From Mycolicibacterium peregrinum (GTDB taxonomy: Bacteria > Actinomycetota > Actinomycetes > Mycobacteriales > Mycobacteriaceae): a stretch of 64,000 nt of DNA. Numbering within the stretch: position 1 is the stretch's first letter; each line of letters opens with the position of its first letter. The position numbers and the translations under genes are program-made. Positions 7,631-16,280 of the stretch are shown here, in pieces. Where the stretch lies: positions 62,001-126,000 of the forward strand of contig NZ_LQPP01000048.1 of NCBI RefSeq assembly GCF_002102345.1, given 5' to 3'. The notes under the pieces are model-generated. The model was not told the DNA's origin. It searched no databases and worked only from the letters and a program-made list of their open reading frames with translations.

Positions 7631-9217
7631 GTGAGTCTCCCCGTTGTTTTGATTGCCGACAAGCTCGCGGAATCGACCGTCGCCGCCCTCGGTGACCAGG
7701 TAGAGGTCAGGTGGGTCGACGGTCCGGACCGCGAGAAGCTGCTCGCTGCGGTGCCGGACGCCGACGCGCTGCTGGTACGTTCCGCCACCACGGTGGACGC
7801 CGAGGTCATCGCCGCGGCCCCCAAACTCAAGATCGTCGCCCGCGCGGGTGTCGGCCTGGACAACGTCGACGTCGACGCCGCGACCGCCCGGGGGGTGCTC
7901 GTCGTCAACGCACCGACCTCCAACATCCACAGTGCCGCCGAGCACGCTCTGGCCCTGCTGCTGTCCACGGCGCGGCAGATCCCCGCCGCCGACGCGACGC
8001 TGCGGGAACACACCTGGAAGCGGTCGTCGTTCTCGGGTGTCGAGATCTTCGACAAGACCGTCGGTGTCGTCGGTCTGGGCCGCATCGGTCAGCTGGTCGC
8101 CCAGCGCCTGGCCGCCTTCGGCGCCCACATCGTGGCGTACGACCCCTACGTCTCGCAGGCCCGCGCCGCCCAGCTCGGCATCGAGTTGCTGCCGCTGGAG
8201 GAGCTGCTCGGCCGTGCCGACTTCATCTCGGTGCACCTGCCCAAGACCAAGGAGACCGCCGGCCTGCTCGGCAAGGAGAACCTCGCCAAGACGAAGCCGG
8301 GCGTGATCATCGTCAACGCCGCCCGCGGTGGTCTGATCGATGAGCAGGCCCTGGCCGATGCCATCACGAGCGGCCATGTGCGGGCCGCCGGTCTGGACGT
8401 GTTCTCGACCGAACCGTGCACCGACAGCCCGCTGTTCGAGCTGCCCCAGGTCGTTGTGACCCCGCACCTCGGTGCCTCGACCGCCGAGGCGCAGGACCGG
8501 GCCGGCACCGATGTGGCCGCCAGCGTGAAGCTCGCCCTGGCCGGCGAATTCGTGCCGGACGCGGTCAACGTGGGCGGCGGCGCCGTCGGCGAAGAGGTGG
8601 CGCCCTGGCTGGACCTGGTGCGCAAGCTCGGTCTGCTGGCCGGTGCTCTCTCCGATGCGGCTCCGGTGTCGCTTACCGTCCAGGCGCGCGGTGAGCTGGC
8701 GTCGGAGGACGTCGAGATCCTGCGGCTGTCGGCGCTGCGCGGGCTGTTCTCCGCGGTGGTCGACGAGCAGGTGACGTTCGTCAACGCTCCGACGCTGGCG
8801 GCCGACCGTGGCGTGGCCTCCGAGATCAGCACCGCCACCGAGAGCCCCAACCACCGCAGCGTGGTCGATGTGCGCGTTGTGCACGCCGACGGCAGCGCGG
8901 TGAACGTCGCGGGCACCCTGTCGGGGCCGCAGCTGGTCGAGAAGATCGTCCAGATCAACGGCCGCAACTTCGACCTGCGTGCCGAGGGCTACAACCTCAT
9001 CGTCCACTACAACGATCAGCCGGGCGCTCTGGGCAAGATCGGCACCCTGCTGGGTGGGGCGAACGTCAACATCCTGGCCGCGCAGCTGAGCCAGGACGTC
9101 GACGGTGACAGTGCCATCGTGATGCTGCGCCTGGATACCGATGTGCCCGAGGATGTGCGCACCGCGATCTCCGCCGCGGTTGACGCCACGACGCTGGAAG
9201 TGGTCGACCTGTCATGA
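7631..9217 (+). CDS. serA: D-3-phosphoglycerate dehydrogenase
   Basis: 528 aa, the long type I form. Oxidises 3-phosphoglycerate to 3-phosphohydroxypyruvate, the first committed step of serine synthesis. The NAD fold has GVVGLGRIGQLVAQRL near residue 145, the catalytic Arg/Glu/His region runs through NAARGGLIDEQAL and TPHLGASTAEAQ, then follow the ASB (allosteric substrate-binding) domain at ~315-450 and a C-terminal ACT domain (LIVHYNDQPGALGKIGTLL), expected to bind serine. M. tuberculosis SerA1 (Rv2996c) has the same architecture. It overlaps leuB by 4 nt (ATGA). Confidence 0.95.
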   Translation: MSLPVVLIADKLAESTVAALGDQVEVRWVDGPDREKLLAAVPDADALLVRSATTVDAEVIAAAPKLKIVARAGVGLDNVDVDAATARGVLVVNAPTSNIHSAAEHALALLLSTARQIPAADATLREHTWKRSSFSGVEIFDKTVGVVGLGRIGQLVAQRLAAFGAHIVAYDPYVSQARAAQLGIELLPLEELLGRADFISVHLPKTKETAGLLGKENLAKTKPGVIIVNAARGGLIDEQALADAITSGHVRAAGLDVFSTEPCTDSPLFELPQVVVTPHLGASTAEAQDRAGTDVAASVKLALAGEFVPDAVNVGGGAVGEEVAPWLDLVRKLGLLAGALSDAAPVSLTVQARGELASEDVEILRLSALRGLFSAVVDEQVTFVNAPTLAADRGVASEISTATESPNHRSVVDVRVVHADGSAVNVAGTLSGPQLVEKIVQINGRNFDLRAEGYNLIVHYNDQPGALGKIGTLLGGANVNILAAQLSQDVDGDSAIVMLRLDTDVPEDVRTAISAAVDATTLEVVDLS

Positions 9218-10224
9218 AACTCGCTGTAATCGCCGGTGACGGCATCGGCCCTGAGGTCATCGCCGAAGCGCTGAAGGTGCTCGACGCGGTGCTGCCCGGG
9301 GTGGACCGGACCGAATACGACCTGGGCGCGCGGCGTTACCACGCGAAGGGGGAGACCCTTCCCGAGGGATTCGTCGACGAGCTCAAGGGTTATGACGCAA
9401 TTCTGTTGGGCGCCATCGGTGATCCGTCGGTACCCAGTGGCGTGCTCGAACGCGGATTGCTGCTCAACATGCGATTTGCGTTGGACCACCACGTGAACCT
9501 GCGGCCGTCGAAGCTGTTCGCCGGGGTATCCAGCCCCTTGGCCGGCGACCCGCAGATCGACTTCGTGGTGGTGCGCGAGGGCACCGAAGGTCCCTACACC
9601 GGCACCGGCGGCGCGATCCGGGTGGGCACCCCGCACGAGGTTGCCACCGAGGTGTCCACCAACACCCGGTTCGGCGTGGAGCGCGTGGTGCGTTACGCGT
9701 TCGAGAAAGCCCGCGCGCGGCGCAAACACCTGACTCTGGTGCACAAGAACAACGTGCTGGCCTTCGCCGGCTCGCTGTGGAAGCGCACTGTCGACGAGAT
9801 CGGTACGGAATACCCGGACGTCGAGACGGCCTACCAGCACATCGATGCCGCCACCATCCACATGGTCACCGATCCCGGCCGGTTCGACGTGATCGTCACC
9901 GACAACCTGTTCGGCGACATCATCACCGACCTGGCGGCCGCGGTCTCCGGCGGTATCGGCCTGGCCGCCTCGGGCAATATCGATGCGACAGGTACCAATC
10001 CGTCGATGTTCGAGCCGGTACACGGCAGTGCACCCGACATCGCCGGCCAGGGGATCGCCGATCCCACGGCCGCGGTGATGAGCGTGGCGCTGCTACTGAC
10101 CCACCTCGGCGAATCCGATGCGGCGGCGCGGGTCGACAAGGCGGTCGGTGAGCACCTGGCCACCCGCGGTGACGCGAAGCTCTCGACCAGCGAGGTCGGC
10201 GAGCGGATCCTGTCGTTGCTGTAG
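9214..10224 (+). CDS. leuB: 3-isopropylmalate dehydrogenase
   Basis: 336 aa. Oxidatively decarboxylates 3-isopropylmalate to 2-ketoisocaproate in leucine synthesis. Family signatures are present: GDGIGPEV at the N-terminus, the substrate-binding RxxxR region (ERGLLLNMRFALDHHVNLRP), the catalytic Tyr/Lys motifs (RYAFEKAR, LVHKNNVL) and the metal/NAD segment VTDNLFGDIITDLAA with GSAPDIAGQGIADP. The start overlaps the serA stop by 4 nt, so serine and leucine genes are coupled. leuCD lie 9 kb away as a separate unit. Confidence 0.95.
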   Translation: MKLAVIAGDGIGPEVIAEALKVLDAVLPGVDRTEYDLGARRYHAKGETLPEGFVDELKGYDAILLGAIGDPSVPSGVLERGLLLNMRFALDHHVNLRPSKLFAGVSSPLAGDPQIDFVVVREGTEGPYTGTGGAIRVGTPHEVATEVSTNTRFGVERVVRYAFEKARARRKHLTLVHKNNVLAFAGSLWKRTVDEIGTEYPDVETAYQHIDAATIHMVTDPGRFDVIVTDNLFGDIITDLAAAVSGGIGLAASGNIDATGTNPSMFEPVHGSAPDIAGQGIADPTAAVMSVALLLTHLGESDAAARVDKAVGEHLATRGDAKLSTSEVGERILSLL

Positions 10225-10249
10225 CCGGTGATTGGGCACTGAGTCGGCG

Positions 10250-10837
10250 GTGACTGCCCGCTTCGCCACCCTGACTCGGCAGTGTTGGCTGTTCGCCATC
10301 GGATCGTCGTTCTTCGCGGCCGCCACCGTGCCGGGCTTCCCCGCCTTGGCCGGTGCGGGCGTGACGAACACGCTGTGCTTCGTCGGCTCGTGGTTTTTCA
10401 CCACGGCCGCGGGTATCCAGCTCGTGCTCGCGGGACGCGGACTCGACTGGTGGTCGGCGGCCACACAATTCGCCGGGACCCTCCTGTTCAACCTCAGCAC
10501 CGGCGCGTCGGTCTGGGCCCACGCGGTACTGGCCGAGCGCCGGTTCGTCTGGGCCCCCGACGCGACCGGCTCACTGGCCTTCCTACTCAGCGGCGTGCTG
10601 GCAGTGTTGGCGGTCGGCGCGTGGTCACCGAAATCCGTTGGCTGGCAAGCCGCGTGGGTCAACATGATGGGCTGCGTGGCGTTCGGGGTTTCCGCGCTCG
10701 CCGCGTTCGTTCGCAAGACCGGTGTGACGGTCGACGAGCGGCTCGCCAATTTCGGCACCTTCATCGGTGCGTTGTGTTTTCTGGCTGCGGCGTTGATGCT
10801 GCGTCCCCGGTCTGACACGGCACCGACTCTGCGCTGA
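10250..10837 (+). CDS. Six-segment integral membrane protein, unknown function
   Basis: 195 aa from the GTG at 10250; a TTG at 10232 would add six residues, and neither start has a clear SD. Six hydrophobic segments are evenly spaced (e.g. WLFAIGSSFFAAATVPGF, LCFVGSWFFTTAAGIQLVL, LAFLLSGVLAVLAVGAW). There are no catalytic or transport motifs I recognise. It follows leuB by ~25 bp and could be cotranscribed, but I do not recall it at the corresponding place in M. tuberculosis. Its last codons form one arm of a long inverted repeat. Confidence 0.6.
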   Translation: MTARFATLTRQCWLFAIGSSFFAAATVPGFPALAGAGVTNTLCFVGSWFFTTAAGIQLVLAGRGLDWWSAATQFAGTLLFNLSTGASVWAHAVLAERRFVWAPDATGSLAFLLSGVLAVLAVGAWSPKSVGWQAAWVNMMGCVAFGVSALAAFVRKTGVTVDERLANFGTFIGALCFLAAALMLRPRSDTAPTLR

Positions 10838-10880
10838 GGGCGCGGGTCACTCGCACATTCGCGCCCTGGACGCAGAGTCG
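10824..10880. repeat. Long imperfect inverted repeat at gene end
   Basis: CGACTCTGCG (10824-10833) pairs with CGCAGAGTCG (10871-10880), and GGGCGCG (10838-10844) with CGCGCCC (10860-10866), separated by a symmetric 4-nt internal loop and a 15-nt apical loop. It spans the stop codon of the membrane protein gene. There is no T-run, so it is either a factor-assisted terminator or a member of a palindromic intergenic repeat family. Confidence 0.6.
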
Positions 10881-10926
10881 ATCACCGAGGCGATGAGTCT
10901 TTGGGCGCCGGTCGGTCTATACGGGC

Positions 10927-11541
10927 ATGGGACTCATCGACATCGAACTGTTCGCGACCCTCGACCTCGTCGCGCAGGCGCCGGGCGGGCCTGACGAGGA
11001 CCCCGAGGGGTTCTCGTTCGGCGGCTGGCAGGCGCCGTTGATCGACGAGGTGTCGGGTGCGCAGGTCGGCGCTGCATACGAGGGCACCGATGCTCTCCTG
11101 CTCGGGCGCCGGACGTACGACATCTTCGCCGCCTACTGGCCACACCAGACGGATGACTTCGGCACGCTGTTCAACAGCATCCCCAAGTACGTCGCCTCCC
11201 GCGGCACACCTGACCTCACGTGGGCCGGTTCCCAACAGTTGGGCGCGGACCTGGGTGCCGCCGTGCGTGAGATCCGGGATCGGCATGAGCATGTGAAGGT
11301 CGTCGGCAGCCTGAATCTGGTCCAGACGCTCTTGCGCGAGAAGCTCTTTGATCGCCTCGACCTGTGGGTGCACCCGATCATGCTGGGAGCGGGGAAGAAA
11401 GTCTTCGACGGTGGCGCGGTGCCCACCAACGTCACACTGCTGCAACCGCCGGTCGCCAGCCCGAACGGCATCGTGCATCTGCGGTACGGACTTGCCGACG
11501 GAATCCCGGGGACCGGGGACATGAGCGCGCCCGATCAATGA
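10927..11541 (+). CDS. Dihydrofolate reductase-fold (RibD C-terminal family) protein
   Basis: 204 aa. RibD C-terminal/DHFR-like fold: the substrate/NADPH segment ALLLGRRTYDIFAAYWP, a KYVASRG strand and the VVGSLNLVQTLLREKLFDRL motif (usually G-S-x-x-L in the family), then DLWVHPIMLGAGKKVF. Proteins of this family are usually annotated as dihydrofolate or deaminase-reductases; the true substrate is generally unknown. The ATG at 10927 has no strong SD. It is convergent with the next gene, 16 bp apart. Confidence 0.72.
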   Translation: MGLIDIELFATLDLVAQAPGGPDEDPEGFSFGGWQAPLIDEVSGAQVGAAYEGTDALLLGRRTYDIFAAYWPHQTDDFGTLFNSIPKYVASRGTPDLTWAGSQQLGADLGAAVREIRDRHEHVKVVGSLNLVQTLLREKLFDRLDLWVHPIMLGAGKKVFDGGAVPTNVTLLQPPVASPNGIVHLRYGLADGIPGTGDMSAPDQ

Positions 11542-11557
11542 GTTCGGTTGTGCGCGG

Positions 11558-12910
11558 TCAGGGCTGGGCCGGTGCAACGGCGACGCTGGTGGCGTCGACA
11601 TCGGCGATGTGGACGCGCTGATCGCCCTCGCGGATGAACAAGCTTGTGACGGTAGTCGGTTGGTTGGCCTGCCGCTCATCGGGCGGTCGGGGCACCTTCG
11701 CGACGATCACCGCGTCTCCGTCGGGCAGCGGGTAGTCGCGGTAGGTTCCCGACGGCGCCACTTGTGTCCACTGGCCGCCGTTCAGCTCCCACACGCCGCT
11801 GTCCGACGTGGGCTCGGACCGATTCGTCGGACACTGCTCGGCACCCGCGGTGGCCCGCAGCCTCCCGTCGGATGTCCACCACACCGCGCCGCTCTGATTG
11901 CCATAGAAGTAGGGCCCGGGGGTCGCATCGAAGGGCCCCGGTGGAAATCCGGCAGCTTGGTGGCCGGTGGCGGAGTCGAACACTGTGACCTGGTGTCGGT
12001 TGCAGGAGCCGGTCTTGTCGATGGCACCGGTTTCGTAGGCGAATCTGGTGCCGTCGGGGCTGAAGACCGCAGATATCCACTGCGTGGTCGGTTGGTGCGC
12101 GACATCGCGGACGGTGCTGTCGGCATCGACGAGGAACAGGCGATCGGCCTGGGTGAACCTGTCCGAGCCGTACTTCTTGACGATGGCCACCCGTCCATGG
12201 CCTGCGCCGATCACGTTTCCGGTGAAGTCCTGGGTTTCGGCGGGTACCGCCTGTTGCTCGGGCGTTCGTGGCGGTAATTGAACGGTGCGCAACACACTGG
12301 GCGTCGGGCTCGGCCGGCTGAGGTCCAACTGCATCAGGGTTACCTGACCGTCGGGAGCGTCCGCTGTCGGCGGGGCCTGCCAGACGATTGTGCTGCCCTG
12401 CAACGGATACGGGACGCCGGGTCGACTCGGCCGTTGAGAGTCGGTGCGAGACTGAGCCGGAATGGCCACCTCGTGAGTTTGACGGCTTGCCACGTCGATC
12501 CACACCAGCTCGGCGTGCATGTCGCCGCCGTCGTAGGGATAGCGCCCAGCCTGCTCATCGGCGTACTGCGCGAAGGCATAGGTTCCGTCGGTAGTGAAGG
12601 CAGGTCCGCTCAGGCCCGCGAACCGGGACGCACCAACTTGTTTTTTCCAGGTGGCAATGGGATTTGAGCCTTCAGTCAGCACGAAACCCACCTCTCCCGA
12701 GTCGAACCAGGGGGTGGCTCTCGGCACGGTGTAGGCGATCAACGGGCCGTGAGTCTCCGGCAGGGCGGTTGGAGACGGCGGGCTCGACGGCTGGTCGTGC
12801 ACCTGACATGCGTTTGTTGCCAGTGCGAACGCCAAGAGTGCGGATACGACACGACCGGTTCTGACCGGCCGGCTCGCCGCACCTACTCGAGTGGGGATGC
12901 CCGATCTCAT
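11558..12910 (-). CDS. Exported beta-propeller-like protein
   Basis: 450 aa. A positively charged N-terminus is followed by a hydrophobic stretch (VVSALLAFALATNAC) resembling a signal peptide. The Cys after ATNA could be a lipid site, but the -3 residue is not the usual Leu/Val. The mature part holds repeated Trp/Asp-rich strands (TTDGTYAFAQYAD, SPDGTRFAYETG, TSDGRLRATAG), as in TolB/WD40-like propellers, so a binding or scaffolding role outside the membrane is plausible. No catalytic motif is seen. I do not recall it in the M. tuberculosis locus, so it is probably a lineage-specific gene. Confidence 0.6.
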   Translation of the reverse strand: MRSGIPTRVGAASRPVRTGRVVSALLAFALATNACQVHDQPSSPPSPTALPETHGPLIAYTVPRATPWFDSGEVGFVLTEGSNPIATWKKQVGASRFAGLSGPAFTTDGTYAFAQYADEQAGRYPYDGGDMHAELVWIDVASRQTHEVAIPAQSRTDSQRPSRPGVPYPLQGSTIVWQAPPTADAPDGQVTLMQLDLSRPSPTPSVLRTVQLPPRTPEQQAVPAETQDFTGNVIGAGHGRVAIVKKYGSDRFTQADRLFLVDADSTVRDVAHQPTTQWISAVFSPDGTRFAYETGAIDKTGSCNRHQVTVFDSATGHQAAGFPPGPFDATPGPYFYGNQSGAVWWTSDGRLRATAGAEQCPTNRSEPTSDSGVWELNGGQWTQVAPSGTYRDYPLPDGDAVIVAKVPRPPDERQANQPTTVTSLFIREGDQRVHIADVDATSVAVAPAQP

Positions 12911-12973
12911 CAGTGCAGCGTATGTCGGCCGAGACCCGCTGCCCTACGGTTCTTTGCGCACCGGATCCTGGGC

Positions 12974-14167
12974 CTAATGCTCTTCGCGCGAGCGCTCATC
13001 AGCCGGAACCAGTGGCACCGCCAACAACGGCAACAATGCGCACACCGCGAAAGCCGCGGGGTATCCGGCCACACCGATCAGCGCACCGAACAGTGGCGCA
13101 GAGCTGGCGGTGGCCAGATGCTGGCTGGTGTTCTGGGTTCCGAGTGCGCGCCCACTCCAGAATGGGCCGGCGATCTCCGCGATTGCCGTGAACGCCAAAC
13201 CGTTGTCGGACACCGTGATCACCGAGGCGATCACGATCAGAGCGACACTGATCGGGGAGCCCAGCCAGTCGGTGAACGCCAGCAGCCCCATCGTCGCTGC
13301 CGCCGCCAACGCGATGGTGCGGATGGGTCGCAGCCGCTGTCCGATCACATCGGACCAACGGCCGGCCGCGATTCGCCCTGCCGCGCCGAGCAATTGGGCG
13401 AGGGTCACCAGCGTGCCCGCCGACGCCGCAGACCAACCCCGATCGCTCATCAGCCACACCAGGGTGAAGGTCCAGACCAGGCCCTGGGGCACGACCAGCA
13501 GCACCGACACTGCGTGGATGCGCCACAACACGTTTGAACCGCGGTACGGGTTGGCCAGGTGTTCGGCCGGTGCCTCGTGACGGGGCGGCCGTGGCGGATC
13601 CAGCACGCCCACAGCGCAGATCACCGCGGACAGCACACACACGATCGCCGGAAACAGCAGTGCGGTTGCCACACCGTGGGATTCGGCCAGGCGCGGAATG
13701 ACCAACGCGCCCAGTCCGACGCCCAGAGGCGTTGCCGTCTGACGGATTCCCATGGCCAGGCCACGCTGGTCGGGCGGGAACCAGCCGACCACGACCCGCC
13801 CACTCGCCGAATTGCTGCTCGCCGCGGCCATTCCGCCCAGTAGCAGGAACACGCCGACGGCCACCAGGGAATGTGCGGCGGCCGCTCCGAACGCCGCCGC
13901 GGCGGTCAGGGCCGAGCCCACCGTCAGCACGATCCGTTCACCGACCCGGTCGACGACGTAGCCCCAGGCGATCAGCGTGACCACCAGTCCGAAGCTCGGC
14001 ATCGACGACAGCAGACCGGCCTGCGCCAGATCCAGGCCGCGCTCGGCGTGCAGGGTGGGGATGAGAAACGCCGCGCCGTTGATGAACACGTTGGCACATG
14101 TGGTCGCAGTCAACGCGATCACCAACATCGACCAACGGCGAAACGTGCTGATCGACGTAACCGGCAT
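12974..14167 (-). CDS. Major facilitator superfamily transporter (Rv2994-like)
   Basis: 397 aa with about 12 hydrophobic segments. The loop 2-3 signature is WGYVVDRVGERIVLTVG, with a matching loop 8-9 sequence AAGRWSDVIGQRLRP. M. tuberculosis Rv2994, which lies between leuB and the fumarylacetoacetase-family gene, is the likely counterpart. The substrate is unknown. It diverges from the secreted lipase gene; the 85-bp spacer is AT-rich and contains repeated elements that could be an operator. Confidence 0.8.
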   Translation of the reverse strand: MPVTSISTFRRWSMLVIALTATTCANVFINGAAFLIPTLHAERGLDLAQAGLLSSMPSFGLVVTLIAWGYVVDRVGERIVLTVGSALTAAAAFGAAAAHSLVAVGVFLLLGGMAAASSNSASGRVVVGWFPPDQRGLAMGIRQTATPLGVGLGALVIPRLAESHGVATALLFPAIVCVLSAVICAVGVLDPPRPPRHEAPAEHLANPYRGSNVLWRIHAVSVLLVVPQGLVWTFTLVWLMSDRGWSAASAGTLVTLAQLLGAAGRIAAGRWSDVIGQRLRPIRTIALAAAATMGLLAFTDWLGSPISVALIVIASVITVSDNGLAFTAIAEIAGPFWSGRALGTQNTSQHLATASSAPLFGALIGVAGYPAAFAVCALLPLLAVPLVPADERSREEH

Positions 14168-14188
14168 GTCTGCATCGTTTCACGGATG

Positions 14189-14220
14189 TCCCAAAATATT
14201 GAACTTGTATCCCAATATAT
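14189..14220. promoter_or_regulatory. Candidate operator between the MFS and lipase genes
   Basis: TCCCAAAATAT (14189-14199) and TCCCAATATAT (14210-14220) are near-identical direct repeats 21 bp apart, i.e. two helical turns. The same region also forms an inverted repeat ATATTG (14196-14201)/CAATAT (14213-14218). It is the most AT-rich patch in the neighbourhood and lies in a divergent promoter spacer, as expected for a regulator-binding site. The regulator is not identified. Confidence 0.4.
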
Positions 14221-14240
14221 GAGACGCGCCGGGACTGTCC

Positions 14241-14246
14241 TAGGCT
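14241..14246 (+). promoter_or_regulatory. -10 element (TAGGCT) of the lipase gene
   Basis: TAGGCT ends 6 nt before the GTG at 14253. It abuts the in-frame GTG at 14247, which argues that 14253 is the real, leaderless start. Confidence 0.5.
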
Positions 14247-14252
14247 GTGGCC

Positions 14253-15434
14253 GTGAAGATGTGGTTTGCGGTCACCGCTCTGCTGACGTGTGGACTATTG
14301 ACAGCGCCGACGGCGGTGGCGGCGGTCGCACCGAACTGGTCGGGCTTGGATGCCCGGCACTATGACGCACCGATTCCGGTGGCAGGCACCCTGATCGAGA
14401 CGGTTCCGTTGGACCCGGCGCTGTCGGTACCGGGCGCGGCGAGTGCCTACCGCATCCTGTATTCGACTGTCGACCAGCATGATGCGGCCGCAGTCAGTAC
14501 CGCTGTGGTGTTCATCCCGCACGGCAAGGCACCCGACGGCGGCTGGCCGACGATCGCGTGGGCGCACGGCACGGTGGGACTCGGTGACGATTGCGCACCG
14601 TCGGCGCACCCCCGCAGCGCGCGGGATGCCGAATACCTGACGCACTGGCTCGACCAGGGCTACGCCGTCGTCGGCTCCGATTACGCCGGACTCGGCACCC
14701 CCGGGCTGATGAGCTATCTCAACAGCGTGGCCACCGCCCACAGCGTCGTCGACTCGGTGATCGCGATGCACCACATGGACCTGCCGTTGTCGCCGAAATG
14801 GGCCATCGTCGGTCAGTCCCAGGGCGGCGGGGCGGCGGTCAACAGTGCGCGCTGGGCCACCGAATTCAGCCGGGGGACCGGTCTGGACTACCGCGGCGTG
14901 GTGGCCACCGGGACACCGTTCAACGTACAGAGCATCGTCGAACAGTCCGGGCCCGATATGTTGCTGCCGCCGAATCTGGGACCCGCGGCCAACAGCTACA
15001 CCGGCTACATCCTCGCCGGACTGCGTGAGGCGCGCCCCGATCTCGACATCGACAGCGTGCTCACCCCCGCCGGACTGGACGCGGTCAACAAGGCCGAGAC
15101 GCTGTGCAAGCCGGATCTCGATCAGCAGCTGGCCGGTATGACACCGACGGCTTACTTCAGCGCGCCGTTGGCGACCCGGCCCGGCGTCTCGGAAGCTCTC
15201 GACACCTACATGGGCACACCGACCAGCGGCTACGACCGGCCGATCTTCCTCGGAGTCGGGCTCCTGGACCGCGATGTTCCGCCGAACATGTCGCAGCAGC
15301 TTGCCGATCAGCTACGCGCCAACGGCCAGGACGTCACCCTGAAGGTTTATCCCGACGAGGATCACTCGGGCACCGTGCTGGCCTCCGTTCCGGACTCCAC
15401 GCCGTTCCTCGCCGCACTGTTCGACGGCCGCTGA
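14253..15434 (+). CDS. Secreted lipase/esterase, LIP family
   Basis: 393 aa from GTG 14253, chosen by the -10 spacing; GTG 14247 adds two residues. A Sec signal peptide (VKMWFAVTALLTCGLLTAPTAVAA) is followed by an alpha/beta hydrolase of the fungal-type secretory lipase family. The nucleophile elbow is GQSQGGGAA, the oxyanion region is WAHGTVGLGDDCAP, and the late acid and His are in LLDRDVPP and DEDHSGT. It probably cleaves acyl esters outside the cytoplasm. It diverges from the MFS gene. Confidence 0.8.
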   Translation: MKMWFAVTALLTCGLLTAPTAVAAVAPNWSGLDARHYDAPIPVAGTLIETVPLDPALSVPGAASAYRILYSTVDQHDAAAVSTAVVFIPHGKAPDGGWPTIAWAHGTVGLGDDCAPSAHPRSARDAEYLTHWLDQGYAVVGSDYAGLGTPGLMSYLNSVATAHSVVDSVIAMHHMDLPLSPKWAIVGQSQGGGAAVNSARWATEFSRGTGLDYRGVVATGTPFNVQSIVEQSGPDMLLPPNLGPAANSYTGYILAGLREARPDLDIDSVLTPAGLDAVNKAETLCKPDLDQQLAGMTPTAYFSAPLATRPGVSEALDTYMGTPTSGYDRPIFLGVGLLDRDVPPNMSQQLADQLRANGQDVTLKVYPDEDHSGTVLASVPDSTPFLAALFDGR

Positions 15435-15481
15435 CGGAAACCGACCGGAGGCGTCGGCGCTGGTCGTAAGACACTGCGCAC

Positions 15482-15487
15482 TACCCT
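15482..15487 (+). promoter_or_regulatory. -10 element (TACCCT) of the FAH-family gene
   Basis: TACCCT ends 7 nt before the ATG at 15495, the same sequence and spacing as at the DoxX gene. A leaderless start is predicted. Confidence 0.5.
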
Positions 15488-15494
15488 GGTCAAA

Positions 15495-16271
15495 ATGCGC
15501 TTAGGTCGAATCGCCAGTCCCGACGGCGTCGCTTTCGTCAGTGTCGAAGGCGACGGTGCAGATGCCGTCTGCAAAGAGATCGCCGAGCATCCGTTCGGCA
15601 ACCCCAACTTCACCGGGCGGAGCTGGCCGCTGGCCGACGTCCGACTGCTGGCACCCATCCTGGCCAGCAAGGTCATCTGTATGGGCAAGAACTACGAGGC
15701 ACACGCCGAGGAGATGGGCGGTGCGGCACCCGAGGATCCGGTGATCTTCCTCAAGCCCAACACCGCGATCATCGGCCCCAATGTGCCGATCCAGTTGCCG
15801 GCCGATGCCAACCCCGTTCACCACGAGGGTGAGCTGGCGATCGTGATCGGGCGGCCGTGCAAGGACGTCCCCGCTGCGCGCGCGGCCGAGAACATCCTGG
15901 GCTACACCATTGCCAACGACATCTCGGCACGCGACCAGCAGGCCAAGGACGGTCAGTGGATGCGGGCCAAGGGGCACGACACCTTCTGTCCGGTGGGCCC
16001 GTGGATCGTCAACGACCTCGATCCGTCCGATCTGGAGATTCGCACCGAAGTGAACGGTGTAGTGCGACAGCGCAGCCGAACCTCGCTGATGATCCACGAC
16101 ATCGGTGCCATCGTTGAATGGGTCTCAGCCGTGATGACGCTGCTACCCGGTGATCTGATCCTGACCGGAACCCCGGAGGGGGTCGGTCCGATCGAAGACG
16201 GGGACACCGTGAGCGTCACCGTCGAAGGGATCGGCACCCTTACCAATCCCGTTGTGCGTAAGCAGAAATAG
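15495..16271 (+). CDS. Fumarylacetoacetate hydrolase family protein (Rv2993c-like)
   Basis: 258 aa. The FAH catalytic domain starts at ~residue 55: the CMGKNYEAHAEEMG motif, metal ligands in HEGELAIVIG (Glu) and the DQQAKDGQWMRAKGHDTFCPVGP segment with Asp/Lys/Thr, ending in LLPGDLILTGTPEGVGPI. Members act on C-C bonds of 2-oxo dicarbonyls (fumarylpyruvate, oxaloacetate, hydroxyhepta-diene-dioate); the specific substrate cannot be told from sequence. It ends 9 nt before gltX and is probably cotranscribed with it, as in M. tuberculosis. Confidence 0.85.
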   Translation: MRLGRIASPDGVAFVSVEGDGADAVCKEIAEHPFGNPNFTGRSWPLADVRLLAPILASKVICMGKNYEAHAEEMGGAAPEDPVIFLKPNTAIIGPNVPIQLPADANPVHHEGELAIVIGRPCKDVPAARAAENILGYTIANDISARDQQAKDGQWMRAKGHDTFCPVGPWIVNDLDPSDLEIRTEVNGVVRQRSRTSLMIHDIGAIVEWVSAVMTLLPGDLILTGTPEGVGPIEDGDTVSVTVEGIGTLTNPVVRKQK

Positions 16272-16280
16272 AGGTAAGTG

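Noticed and set aside
7577..9007. Minus-strand extension of the FAD oxidoreductase frame opposite serA
   Set aside because: The dinucleotide-binding fold starts at the ATG at 7576; the extension is antisense to serA.
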